Source of the DNA: Monosporascus cannonballus
Taxonomy: Eukaryota; Ascomycota; Sordariomycetes; Xylariales
NCBI GenBank assembly: GCA_004154925.1
Contig: QJNS01000356.1
Coordinates: 1-61,190, forward strand
Length of the DNA: 61,190 bases
Reading direction: 5' to 3'
Numbering within the stretch: position 1 is the first letter of the stretch; each line of letters begins with the position of its first letter. A model generated the notes under the pieces. That model searched no databases. It was given only the letters and a program-made list of their open reading frames with translations, and was not told the DNA's origin. Positions 35,787 to 47,831 of this stretch are shown in pieces. Made by a program: the position numbers and the translations under genes.

Positions 35787-36625
35787 GTTATACAACCTTT
35801 AATAAAAATAGATAAAATGAAGTTAAGCTTTTCAATTAAAAAGTAAACTTTAAAACTTAATTTTAAAGAGATTAATTTCATTTATAGTGTTTTTATATCT
35901 ATTTTAAAATTTTAATATAAAAAGAAATCTTTTCAAATCGGCAAAGTGTTTAGTTTATAAAAATTAACACTTATTAAAAAAGAATTAATTGCTGATTGAT
36001 TTTTTAATTTAAATGCGTAAACGTTACTTATTCAGTACTAGTATATTAAAAATATAGCAAATTTAGTGCTTATATAGTATAATAAATAATACGTTAAAAT
36101 TACTTAAATTTTAAAATTCTTTAAACAATAAAAAAAGGGTTAAAACGCGTTTAAATCGAAAAATACATTATTAAAGAATAAAATAAAAATTTTTGATAAT
36201 GCTTTATAGATAATTTTATTTTATTTAAATTATAATTATTAATTGTAGTATTATAATATATATATATATATATATATTTAACAAAACGAAAGTTTAATTA
36301 AACTTTTTATTAACAGTAAATATAGTTATTGCAAATATTATAAAGCATAAATAACTTAAATAGGTTCAGTAAAAACATCGAAATTAATAAATAATAATAT
36401 AAATTACTAATTTTTAAAGTTAAACTTTTAGTTTATTTATTATTTTTGTTAAATACAATTATCGTTTTTTAATTTATTAATAACTTTTATTTATTCGATT
36501 AGAATTCTGGTATAAGCGAAAACGACTTAATAATAAACGAGTTATATTTAAAATAAATTAAATATTTCGATATGAATATTAAAACAGATATTAAAAATTC
36601 GAATCTTTTTTTTATTTTTGTCGGC
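35787..36625. other. RIPed AT-rich spacer with (TA)n run
   Basis: No gene is visible. A perfect TA run of about 12 units lies at 36255-36278. Confidence 0.6.
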
Positions 36626-36630
36626 TACGA

Positions 36631-37114
36631 AGTAACGGCTGCACCTTATACCGCTGCGCCACCTGGGCAAAAGATCGGTGAAATGATCGCAATTGTGGCA
36701 ATTATCCTAGTGCTTACAGCTGTATATATACTGGAGCTCTTACGAGTGACCAGGTCGTAACACGTTGCTCCCCCTCCTAGAGCTTGACCTTCAAGCCCTA
36801 GGGATACCCACTTCGACGATAAGGGACACCTAAACCTTATCGGCGGGGTCTGTAACAGCTGCCCAACCCCCAAGGCCTACCCCGCACTTGCTCCACTGTG
36901 CATTTCGAAGGAAGACCTTGTAAGCAATATCCAGTACTCGAACCCAATCCTGGTGATGTCACCGACAGTCTTGCGATCATAATATAACGGCTGCACCTTA
37001 TACCGCTGCGCCACCAAGGCAAAAGATCGGTGAAATAATCACAACTGTGATAATTATTTTAATGCTTACAGCTGTATATATACTGGGGCTCTTACGGGTA
37101 ATCAGGCCGTAACA
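36631..37114 (-). mobile_element. TRIM-like mini LTR element, 484 bp, TSD TACGA
   Basis: Two direct repeats of 132 bp (36631-36762 and 36983-37114) flank a 220-bp core with no coding capacity. TACGA is duplicated at 36626-36630 and 37115-37119. On the minus strand the repeat begins TGTTACGGCC/TGTTACGACC, and directly upstream of the copy at 36762 lies the polypurine tract AGGAGGGGGAGCAACG. These are the hallmarks of a terminal-repeat retrotransposon in miniature, which must borrow proteins from a full element. The terminal bases resemble those of the D-family LTR. It also has a Pol III-like A box (TGGCGCAGCGG, minus, 36652-36662) and B box (GGTTCGAGTAC, near 36928-36940), so a tRNA-derived SINE ancestry is the main alternative. 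Confidence 0.8.
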
Positions 37115-37119
37115 TACGA

Positions 37120-38830
37120 AAACCATTATTTTATTAACTTGAAAAATATTACAAAATTAATAGCATTATTATATTTCATATACCTACTTATTTCTCTTAT
37201 TGTTTTTAATTTTTAAACGTATTTTCTTTTTTTATATTAAAATATATTTGTTTATTTTGTATCGAAAAGTTTATATTATGTTATGTTATTTGTATTATTA
37301 AAAATTTTAATTACAGGTTTTTACAACAGGTTTAAAGCTGCTGTAATAACAGATAACATTACAACCGAGTTTATAAAAACTAATTTTATTTTATTTTATC
37401 TTAATAAATTTTTTCGATTTAAAAGTTTTAATTATATTTATATTAATCGGTTTTTCGCTTACTTTTATTATTTGTTTTTTTACTTTTTTACGTATAAATA
37501 GTTTTATAAAAATACTACCGAAATAATTTAATAAAAACGTTATTTACAAAACGGAAATCAAATATCATTAAGATAATTTATAAACAAAAATAATAAAATT
37601 ACTTTTTTTTATAAAATAAAATCTATTTTCTTTATATACAATCTCTTTTTTAAAAATAAAAACGATTTTTTATACAATACGAATTACTTTTTTAATAAAA
37701 GCTGGAAAACAAAAATATAGGTTTTGAAAAAGAAAAAATAGTTAACATAAAGATATAAGCTTTTATAATTAAAAAACGATAATCAATAATCGTAATTAAT
37801 AATAACTAAAAATAATTATCGTAAAAGATTTAAATAGAGAAATAAAAATGTAATATTTGCAACAACTTCTAATATAATGCGCACATTTGTAAAACTACTA
37901 CAAAGACGTTTAGTAACGAAAATCAAATTAATATAAATTAATTTTTAGTATTATAATTATTTTATATAAGAAAATGACCTCAGAGCGTTCCTTACATAAG
38001 CGCGGACAAGGACTTCCAATGTATCTTGGTGTTGGAACTGCTGATCTTTTGGATCATGTAGCGAAATAGCTGGTTCTTTTTATTCTCTTACATTTTATTT
38101 AACTTTATTTTAACGGAGTGATAAAAAGTGGACGACAAGCTTATATAGCGAACAAACTTTTGTAGTATATTATTAAGAAATTAATTTACTATATAATATA
38201 TTATATACTTATATATAATAAACATATTTAGATATCAAATATTTGTATTTAAAAATATAATTCATAAAGTATATTATTTATATATATACTTACTTTTTTT
38301 ATGTTATTTTTAAATAAATACTACAAATATATTAGAAATTCTACGATCACGGTTATGGTGACCGAGTTTCCAGTTATAAGTAGTTAGAAAAATTCTCTAG
38401 ATCTTTAAATAGAAAGATAACAGAGCAATTACATTCACATAATTATACGCACCTTATAATTAGTTACTTATAATAAGTAAAAACTTGTTATCTTACTTAC
38501 GTTATCTTATATAACTATTTCGTTACCTGTTACAGATTTTACGAAATTTATAACAAAATATTAAAATTTAATAATAATTTTATAATTATATTAATATATT
38601 AGATTTTTTACCAATATTTAAACATTATTTTAAATATAGTAATATTAATTTAATATTTTTAATATTCGAATTATAAGCTTTTTTTATTAAAAACTTTAAT
38701 TTCGAACTTTATTTTTTAATATTAAAGAAAAAGAGAATTTTATTATAATATAATTATTGTCTTTATTCTAAAGTATATTTATCGGCAATGCCATTTTAGT
38801 TTATTCGCTGTCCAATTTTTATAGTAATTT
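37120..38830. other. RIPed spacer with a small non-RIPed islet
   Basis: The DNA is AT-rich and no gene is visible; the frame at 37283-37501 is low-complexity Phe/Tyr-rich. A non-RIPed islet lies at about 37976-38095. It contains GTTGGAACTGCTGATCTTTTGG, close to the reverse complement of bases inside the MITE at 34730-34906, and may be a worn relative. Confidence 0.5.
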
Positions 38831-39117
38831 TCTTTGAAAATTAAGTGTGTTCGAAGACAAATTGGACCCGATTTGTACAATTTCGCGCGGGGCACAGAAC
38901 TCGGTGCACTTCCCAACCTGGGAAGTCGCTCGTGGAGTCGTCGGCGCTACTCGACAGTGGCGAGTGCATCCCGTAATCGAATAGTGCTTATTAGGAATAA
39001 TCGCGAACTGCGAGCAGACCTCGTGGTCGAGTAATCCTCTATTGGGACTACTCGAGGACTGCGGGTAAACCCTCTTCTCACCACGCGGTCTGGCATCAGT
39101 CACATGGCGCTGAGAGT
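38831..39117. other. Normal-composition islet beside element D, no gene
   Basis: About 290 bp of GC-balanced DNA directly left of the D target duplication. Two overlapping frames (38834-39034 plus, 38819-39103 minus) have no recognisable domain. It is probably the pre-insertion continuation of the normal DNA that begins at 45881. Confidence 0.5.
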
Positions 39118-39122
39118 CTGAT

Positions 39123-39476
39123 TGTTACAACCTGACAAGCTCCGGCCTCAAGAAACGGTCAAACAAGGATAATACGGACTACTTTTTAGGTTACGTGACG
39201 GGTGATCACTGCCAAGCCAGTGATCACCAGTGATCGTAATTACCACCGGATGCGTAATTACAAGTAATTAAGCTAAAAATAGAGAAAATATAGATGTTTA
39301 TTATTTCCATAATTTAGATGATGTTAGTTTATAATATAATATCGTTATTTAAAACATTTCTAGCACTACGAAACGTAATTAAGTTATTCTTATTACTTAA
39401 AATCTTACGATATTTCTATTAATATAAATCCGTATAACTTAAGTTTAATAATTAGTTAAACCGTTTAGCTGTAATA
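39123..39476 (+). repeat. 5' LTR of element D (354 bp)
   Basis: It begins TGTTACAACCTGACAAGC and ends GCTGTAATA. Its U3 holds tandem and inverted GTGATCACTG/CCAGTGATCACC units. It is 20 bp shorter than the right LTR, the difference lying in that block. Confidence 0.92.
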
Positions 39477-41099
39477 TGTTATAAGTTCTTATTTAATAAC
39501 ATTATTAGATTTTGAGCAATATTGCCGATATTATATTTACTAATAAGTAACTCGAACAGCTTATATACTGAGTTCTCGATAATCCGAACATTAAAATAAA
39601 ATTCGAAAAATAGAAAAAAGCAGTTTCGCCTTTTTCGAAAAGAAGTTTTTCGACGCCTGAATGCTATAAACGAACGTATTATTTAGCTTAAAGAGGACAA
39701 AAATAATCTTATAACGTTTTTTCAAACCATTTATAAGAAATTCAAAGAAAAAAGAAAAACTTTTAAAACTGAAAAGCCCTTTCGAACCAGCAAGGTTATT
39801 TAACTGAATTTCATTAAAGAATTAAGAAAGGTTTTAAGACCTTTAAGCCAGAACTTTTTAACAGAATTTTAATTAAATTATAATTGTTTTTGTTTTAAAA
39901 TTGAATTTATTTTAAATATTTTTCGATTTAACTTATTACGTTTATTGTACGAATCGAATTTGCGGTTAAACGTTTATTAAACATACGGTTATCTGGTTTA
40001 AGACTGTTATAAAGAAATATATTAATTTATCAGCAAAAAAGCAAAACCTGGAAATAATACGAATTTATAACAATTACGAACAATTCGAGTAAATATTAAT
40101 AAAGCATTCCGAAATAATAAACGAAAAAATAAAAACCGAAATATAGATCTAATAATTACAATAAAAGAGATTAATATTTAATTACGGTAATACGTTTATT
40201 TAGCTGGTATTTAAGCTGAATTAGGAATAAAAAACGTTAATAGTTAAACTTTTCAATAATCTAAAAAAAGGAAATACAGAAAAAACTTTTTTAAACCTAA
40301 TTAACTTAATTATTTATCGGATTATATCGTTATGGCAATTAAAATTAGCGACCGGTAATATGCCTGGCGTATTAAAGGTATCAGAGGAAAAGATAATAGT
40401 AAATTTCGATATATTGCTAATATCGGTGTTTTTCGACGGAATAACATTTTTTACGATATAGAACCGGGACTTATAAAACTTGGAATAACGCAGAAAAAGA
40501 ATTGGAACCAGATTAAGTGCTTTAATTACAATAAAATAAGATATAAAGCAGCGTAATATAAAGCACTTGAAAAATCTCGTCAAGATAACTGAAAACCCGT
40601 ACCTAAAGGATAATTCAGAAAAAATTAAAAAAACGAAAGCAAAGTTATTAACATAATTCGGGCTAAATACGTATTAGGCTTGTTATAGCGAAAAGTTTAA
40701 CAAAAGATACAAAAAACTAAAAAAACTAGCCTAAAAGGCGTCTAAGAGATAATAAGATACTTTAAGAAAATAGCTGAAAAAATATCAGAAGTAAACAGAG
40801 AACATATATTCTGGAACCCTTAATTCATACGGCAGAAAGCATGCTATATACTGCCGACGATGAGAATGCTCTAACTATAAGAAATTAAAGCGGTATATCT
40901 ACAAGAGGATTACCTGTATATATTATAAGAGATTCGATTTTCTAAACGGAATTGGAAATAATAAGGACGACGAACAATGGTATCGGTATTTCCGATTTAT
41001 AGTTCTAGGAAATGATATTTATTAGCTAGCCAAAACGGAAAACTGGCCCGAAAAAAAATAATGCCTACAGTAAAACCTTTTCTGTTATTACAAATAGTA

Positions 41100-44000
41100 T
41101 AATTACTAAACGAAAAAAAAAGCTAATCTAGTATATGGTAAAGAGGTATTGCCAAAGGGTTATTATAGATTTTAATTTCTAGTTGGCATTTATTACGGAC
41201 CTAAACGAAAAAAAAAATTATAAAAAATTAATTAATTTATAAACGAATTATAAAACGATAATAAGTACGACGCATTATAAGATACAATCTAAACTATAAA
41301 AAATGATTTATTTATTGAAAAAAGAATTATAACAAAACCAAGAATAGTTAATACAGTTCGAAAAAACTGTACGCTAATAACAATAACGAATATAATAGCT
41401 TAACGCGCTATATTTAGAAATATAAATAAAGCTCGACAAATTTGAAAAGGAATCAAAAAAAGATTATATATAAAAAAGCCGCAGGATAACGAAACTAAGA
41501 GAAATTAGAAAAAACTTTTAAAAAGGCTTTAAATAAAACGATAAAAGCTGTTAATAACTCTATTACTCTGGATATACGAATCGGAATATATTGACATACT
41601 GTAACGATAAATTGCGGAGTTTTAAGCGAAATATATATTACGCCGGATATGATTAACGGGCTTAGGTTACCATAGAAATATAAGTTAAAACCTTATATAA
41701 TCACGAATGCCGAAAGTCAGGAATTTGTTTACGATATTAAAAAAAAATCACTTACGAACTTGATTATTTCGAGATTTTTATCCAAGGCCGGTACCAGACA
41801 ATTAATTTCGATATTGTTTCACTTGGAAATTATGATGTAATGTTAGAATTACTATAGATATGCCAATATTGAATTTTGATTAACGAAAAGACTAGCCAGA
41901 TAAAATTCGTTTTATTTTTTATTAATAAAAAAAAGAGAAAAACGAGATCTTAATATTCGATCGAGAGTAATAACGAATGTAAACATAGAAACACGATAGA
42001 AATCTTATTACCTAAAGTAATAAAATATAAGAAAAAAATTAAGCATTAAAGAAAAACATAACATATTATAATTATTATCAAAGCGAAATTAAGGTAATTA
42101 AATAACGATCTAAAATAACAACCTTAAAAATGAAAATATTTAATTAAAATAACATTATAATATTATAGCTATAAACAGTTTCATAAAAAGGAATTTAATA
42201 CGAAATTTGAGAAATATAATAAATAGGATTATAAAATAATCCTTAAAAATATTTTTCCTATAAAGTTTACCTTATTTACAACCTTAGAGATAACGAATTA
42301 CGCGCTTTTAAAAATATCTAGAAAATCGGTTATAAAAAGAAAAGATTCGATTTTCGAAATTACCAGCGAAATATCTTATATGATTTGTATTTAAAAAGAA
42401 CGAAAAATTACGACTTATAGTTAATTATCGATAACTGAACGATATTATTATTAAGAATCGAATATTATTACCTCTAATTATAAAAATAAAAACCCGATTT
42501 TATAAAGCTAATTAATCTACTGCATTCGACCTTAAAGATAAATATAATCTTATTAAAATCAAAAAAGATACGAATAAAAAACAGCCTTTAAAACGAAATA
42601 TAGATTATTTAAATACTTAGTTATACCAATAAAACTTACGAACGTACCAGCAACCGTTTAACGGATAATAAATTATGTATTACGATAGTATTTCGACGTT
42701 TTTGTCGTATATTATTTTGACGAGGTTTTTATTTTTTCAGAAACGAAAAAAGCATATATAAGATACGTTTACAAAATTCTTTAACCTTTATAGAACGTAA
42801 AGTTATTATTTAACGAAGAAAAGAAATTAATTTTATATGTAAAAAGTGGAATATCTGGGATATATTATCATTCTAGGATATATTAGGATAAATCTAAAGA
42901 AAATACAAAATAATAAACGTTAATAACCGTTTAAAAAATACACACATTCTTTAAATTTGCTAATTACTATAAGAAATTAATTCGGAATTTTAGCAAAATA
43001 GTTATATCTTTAACTAATTTTACAAAAAAAAGATTTAAATAAATACTTAAAATTAAACAGGTATTTTAAGAAATTGAAAATGTAATTATTAATAAACTAG
43101 TATTAATAATGTACGATGTATATTGCCTCGTTAAATTAAAAACCGATATTTTGAATTACGCGTTAAGCGTAATAATCGGATAACAAAATAATTAAGGCAA
43201 ATTATATTTATTATATTTTTTATAAAAACTAAAAAACCAAACTTAAATACGGTATTTCAAATAAGAAATATATGGTTATTATTATAGCTTTTCGAGAATT
43301 GAAGTATTTTTTAAAAGGAAGCTTGTATTAGGTCAAAGTTTATACGAATTACTAAAATCTTTCCCGTTTTACTGCCACCAGGGAACTTATAAAACGATAA
43401 TTAAAATACGCAGAAAAATTAGCGAATTTCGACTTCATTATTATCTATAAAAAGAACTTAAAAAACGCTAAATCCGATATCTTAAATAAGTAACCAAACT
43501 TCGAAGAAACTTTAGTCAAAATTAGCTATATCGTTTTTGATACTATTATAAAAAGCATTTACGCCAGCGATATATTAAAACAATTCTAGCAGTACCCATT
43601 AATATATATCAGAAAATCAATTAATATAACGACGGTTTTTTACACAACAAAAAAAAGAATAAAAGATAAATTCTAGAAAAATATCAGAGAGATCTGGTAC
43701 GAAAAATACATAAACAGTAATTTAGAAAATAAAACGGCAATGCAACCTTTATAACAAAACTAAAGCACGACGATATAAGCCTTACAAAAAGTTATAGTCA
43801 TTATTAATCGTAAAGCGATTATAGTATTTAGTTATATTCGACTTTATTACTAAACTTTCTATATTAGAAAATCCCGTTACAAAAGTATATTACGATAGTA
43901 TGTTCGTATTAGTCGATCGATTTACGAAATCTTTATATTTTCTACCATATTATAAGAATATAAATGCCGAATAAATAACATATATTTCTTAAAGATATCT

Positions 44001-44860
44001 TTGGTATATACGGATTACAAATAAAAACAATTTTAAATAAAGAATTAATATTTGCATTTAAATTTTAGAAAGGCTCTATAATATAAATCGGCCTAAATCA
44101 TAAGTTATATAACGTTTTCAAACTATAAATAAATGGACAAACGAAACAAATAAACTGAATCTTAAAAACCTATTTACGATATTATATTAATTATAAGCAA
44201 AATAATTAAGTTCCAAAGTTATTAATTGCGCAACTGCTCTATAATACCAATTATTACGAAAATATTAAAATAATATTTGCAAAGCTAATTTTGGTTTTAT
44301 CTTAAAAGTTTACGAAGGAATACGCAATAACGGTTCAATTAATATTAAAGTAATTCTTGTATCAAAATAACTAAAATAATTATATTAAGAAATAAAATTA
44401 AAATCAAAATTAGTACGCAGTTAAATAAACAAATATTATAATTAAAAATGGTTAAAGAGATTAATTTTCGAAAAAAAATAGTTTATTTTGCTATAAAAAT
44501 ATTAATTTTAAATATATCGATTTATACAAAATTATTAAGAAAATTTTAGAAAATAATTACCGGTTAACACTTTTATTAAAAATTAAATTTTTTTTAACTT
44601 TTTACGTTTTTTTATTCGAATTAAAAACTTGTACAATTAAAATACATATAGCATAAAACAATATAAAAATAAAAGATAAAATAAGTTATAAAATGAAAAA
44701 AATATTTGATATTCAAAAAATGGATTTATTTAATACTTAATTAAATGAAAAAAGCATCCAGATTCCGAGAACATCTGAAAACCCGCCAAGACCCTTATTG
44801 GCGCCTAGCGTCTATTAAAGAATTTTTACCGGAAATAACGAGCGCGTTCTAGTTAACAGT
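41100..44860 (+). pseudogene. Degenerate pol of element D
   Basis: The reverse transcriptase is clear at about 42600-42870: FDVFVVYYFDEVFIFSET at 42693-42748, where YYFDE stands for the catalytic YLDD box. The integrase core is at 43891-43980 (YDSMFVLVDRFTKSLYFLPYY), and the chromodomain at about 44749-44860 (KKHPDSENI*KPAKTLIGA*RLLKNFY, with stops at former Trp and Gln). This is the best-preserved pol of the A/B/D/E family and shows that the family, like C, is chromoviral. The start of pol and the gag portion (39477 to about 41100) could not be delimited. Confidence 0.82.
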
Positions 44861-44869
44861 CGACCAATT

Positions 44870-45340
44870 AATAACCGGGATATCGGGCCAGTCGGCTGCT
44901 GCCTATGCTAATGCGGTAATTGCAACAGTAACCTTTAGCTGTTCCTGCTCCTAATGTTGCTGATTTTTCAATTCGTTTAACGATTAAAACCTACGCTGTA
45001 CTATAATAATACCTTTCGAACGAGTTAACGCCTTTTACTTACGTAAACAAATAAAATAAAATAAAAATTCGTTTATTTTTTTTAAATAATAACGTTAAGT
45101 CCTAAGATAAAGCCGTTAAGACTTTAATAATCGCTTTTTAACAAACGCTTTTTCGCGTTTTAAAAGTTAATATTTTAAACGAATATTTTGCAAAAAAAAG
45201 CGACATACCGGTATTATCGCAAAACCGATCCTGATTAATACATTTTTTATGCCTGAAAACACTTTTTATCATTTTATACTTAATATTTTTCGAAAAAATA
45301 ATAAGAATAAGGCATAATTTCGTACCCAAATTCGTCGAAG
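44870..45340 (-). pseudogene. Antisense Zn2Cys6-like / coiled-coil ORF in element D
   Basis: The minus-strand frame 45138-45329 and its neighbour carry NEFGYEIMPYSYYFSKNIK then RHKKCINQDRFCDNTG, the same cluster as in element A. The fourth ligand is His (CAT), where A has Tyr (TAT, explained by CAT to TAT). The following frame has REKAFVKKRLLKS, KALTRSKG, SLNELKNQ and a tail ending ADWPDIPVINWSTV near 44880, which A matches as LTRYPSY-shifted TDWPDIPAINWSTF. The shared tail shows that one real protein lay here, about 200 residues long, transcribed against pol. Confidence 0.65.
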
Positions 45341-45506
45341 GCCATTACGAGATTAACGCGACAAACAGTAGAAAAACGAGAAATACGACGAATTTTGAAA
45401 ATGTGAAACAATATATTCAAAGACAAAAAAATAAAAAATTACTTACCAAATAATAAAAAAAGAAAAAAAAATCTTAAGGACAAGATTTTTAAGAAAAGAG
45501 AAATTA

Positions 45507-45880
45507 TGTTACAACTTGACAAGCTCCGGCCTCAAAAAAAGGTCAAATAAGGATAATACGGATTACTTTTCAAACTATGTAACGGGTAATTATTACTAAG
45601 CTAATAATTACTAATAATTAATAATAATCTTAAGTGATCGTAATTACCACCGAATACGTAATCACAAATAATTAAGCCAAAAATAAGGAAAATGTATACG
45701 TTTATTATTTCTATAATTTAAATAATACCAGCTTGCAATATAACTTCGTTACCCAAGACGCCTTTGGCATTACGAGACGTAACTAAGTTATTCTCATTGC
45801 TTAGAATCCCACGATACTCCTGCCAACATAAACCCGTACGACTTAGGTTTAATAGTTGGTTAAACCGTCTAGCCGTCACA
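45507..45880 (+). repeat. 3' LTR of element D (374 bp)
   Basis: It starts TGTTACAACTTGACAAGC and ends CCGTCTAGCCGTCACA. Its 3' half is the least mutated LTR sequence in the window. It abuts CTGAT and then normal-composition DNA, so it marks the compartment boundary. Confidence 0.93.
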
Positions 45881-45926
45881 CTGATTAAGAAGTTCCGTTA
45901 ACATTACTTGCCTCGTGAGTTAATGG

Positions 45927-47831
45927 CTATTGTGAGAAAATGTAATCGAAAAGATGTACTTGAAGAAGCACTCTGTCGTCTTTTTCATGTTGATTATCGA
46001 GCGGCTCCAAATCCGCCGTCGCCGTCTTGCCAACACCCGGCGCGCCTTGTATCAGGATGACCAGCCCGTCTCCCTTGCCGCTGTTGCGAGTCTTGACTTC
46101 CGGGTGAGCTGAAGCAATCCCTTTGTCTTTGAAATAGGAATGTACGAGGCTCTGGGTGGTTTCCTTGTGGAAGTCATCGATCCGCAGCTTGTCAAGGGCC
46201 TCAGGCCGGAACACGACCTCCTCCATGTCGTGCACGTTCAGGGGTCGGTATCCGCGGCTCTCGGAGATAAAACCGTACACTCGGAGCGGCAGCAGTGTCG
46301 GGTCTTGGTCAGATAACTCGATGCTGTTGAGATGGTCGGCCTCCGCACCCACGAACCGATCGGTACCAAGACGGAGAACTCGAAGCGGCAGATGTTGTCG
46401 TTACGCACCACTGTCTCGAAGTGTGATGCCAGCTTCTTCTTCTGCTCCCTGTCGTCCCACCGGATGATCCGATACGGTTCCACCGTGACGGACGATTGGA
46501 CGGCGAATGACGACTGGGGGCGATGTGTCAAGCGCCACTGGGGATAGTCGTAGAAGGCCACGGTGAAGTCGATGAACACGTCCCCGTACCACTCCTCCGA
46601 CACTTTCAGCAGCTCCCCGAGGAAGTCAAACGCCCGTTCGCCATCAGATTCGAAGAGCAATGCCCACCCTTTATACCACACATGTTGCTATCGGCTGTAC
46701 TTCAGGAAAAGTTCGCCCAGGTGCTTCAGCTCGGCTACTTTCTTGTCGGGATCCGGCAAAAACGGGGCTGGATACCAAGATGCCCAGGTCCCGAATCTTC
46801 CTCCGGCCAGGGTATGGGGCGATGATGACGTCCTTTCGCACCGGAATCACCCGCTCGCCGTCATAGTCGAGGTAATAACACGAGACCACACAGACGCCAG
46901 GGCTTCCCTGAGCCTTTGTTGCAGCCGGCGCCTTCAGACCAATGTCGTCGTACAGGAGACCATGTCTGAGAAAGGGAACGTGCGGCTGGACGGTGCAAAC
47001 ACGCCACATCTTCTGTCTCTCCGGTAGGAGATCCGGGAAGGGCCCGCCGCGCTCCGTTTCGCGGTTCGCGGCGGTGCTGCTGTTTTTTCCCGAGGGGTAC
47101 CAAACCAGCTCTCCCGGTCGGAAGAGGTACTACAAGTCGCCGAACTGGATGGTCTGCGAGGCATCGTTGGTGTTCTCGGACTGGTGGTACAGGGGGGCCG
47201 GCTCGCTGTCGACGAAGTCAATGTAGACACAGATATCATCTAGCACATTCTTCACCGACATAACTAAGCGCGGATCTTCGGTTTCAAGTTCGTTTTCGTC
47301 GCTGTTCGATGTTCGAAGCCAGCGAGGATAATCTTTTGAGTTCATCCTTGACCTTTTACTGGTGGTGGATCAGATAGGCAAAGGGCCGGACAAAGCTGTG
47401 CGACTTGGTGATATCCCACGAATCTCCGCTAGCTACGTCCAGAAGACGCAGTATGACACCCGATTGGATCCGAATCCGGTGGAACTGATGGGGCGGCACG
47501 TCGTCAGACGCCATCATGGGAGTGGAAAAATCCTCACGTGCTTCGTCCCCCATATCCACTTGTTCCCGTTTGATCGAGTTGGAGGTTTGGCCCACCCGTG
47601 AGTATCTCGATCGAATACAGTCGGTCGTCGGGATACCGATTCTTGAACTCCGCCCAGCTGCATTCGCGCACTCCCCGGCAGTGGGTATCGTACTAACGGC
47701 AATGGGTCGCTGAAGGTTGCGCGGGTTACATTTTCATCCGGATCCCCCGAGCCGTGGGGTATGTCCACCTTACTGAGGCAGCCCTTGACAAAGGCGATCA
47801 ACTCGTCGAGTTCATTGTTAGGTTTGGGCAT
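45927..47831 (-). pseudogene. Fungal AAA ATPase (DUF7025-type) pseudogene, truncated after Walker A
   Basis: The gene would encode a large fungal AAA+ protein: N-terminal segment, DUF7025-like region, then ATPase core. On the minus strand the pieces run in order: PKPNNELDELIAFVKGCLSKV (47831 down), SFVRPFAYLIHHQ followed by an in-frame TAA (about 47356), GELVWYPSGK and CYYLDYDGERVI (47120-46850), WYKGWALLFESDGERAFDFLGELL (46681 down), and the P-loop GAPGVGKT in 45927-46352. At least four frame changes and two stops separate them. After GKTATA the sequence leaves the family: Walker B, arginine finger and lid are absent. The break lies within 50 bp of element D. It is not functional. Confidence 0.72.

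Larger units (their letters stand above)
39123..45880 (+). mobile_element. Chromovirus D (Ty3/gypsy), complete, moderately RIPed
   Basis: The element is 6758 bp with LTRs 39123-39476 and 45507-45880 and a perfect target duplication CTGAT (39118-39122, 45881-45885). The internal order on the plus strand is RT, integrase, chromodomain, then an antisense ORF relic, polypurine tract and 3' LTR. The right LTR keeps TGT...ACA and is less mutated than the left. Pol frames are broken, so the copy is dead. Confidence 0.92.

Noticed and set aside
36626..37119. A plain tRNA gene suggested by the A-box and B-box-like sequences
   Set aside because: The acceptor and T stems do not pair, the boxes lie in different parts of a repeat-core-repeat unit, and the unit has a target duplication, so it is a mobile element.
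38819..39103. Overlapping short frames in the islet next to element D
   Set aside because: Both strands are open over the same bases, there is no domain, and the islet is only about 290 bp.
1..45880. CRISPR arrays or prokaryotic features in the repeat-rich half
   Set aside because: The direct repeats are LTR pairs or microsatellites, and the sequence is eukaryotic (introns, RIP, LTR retrotransposons).
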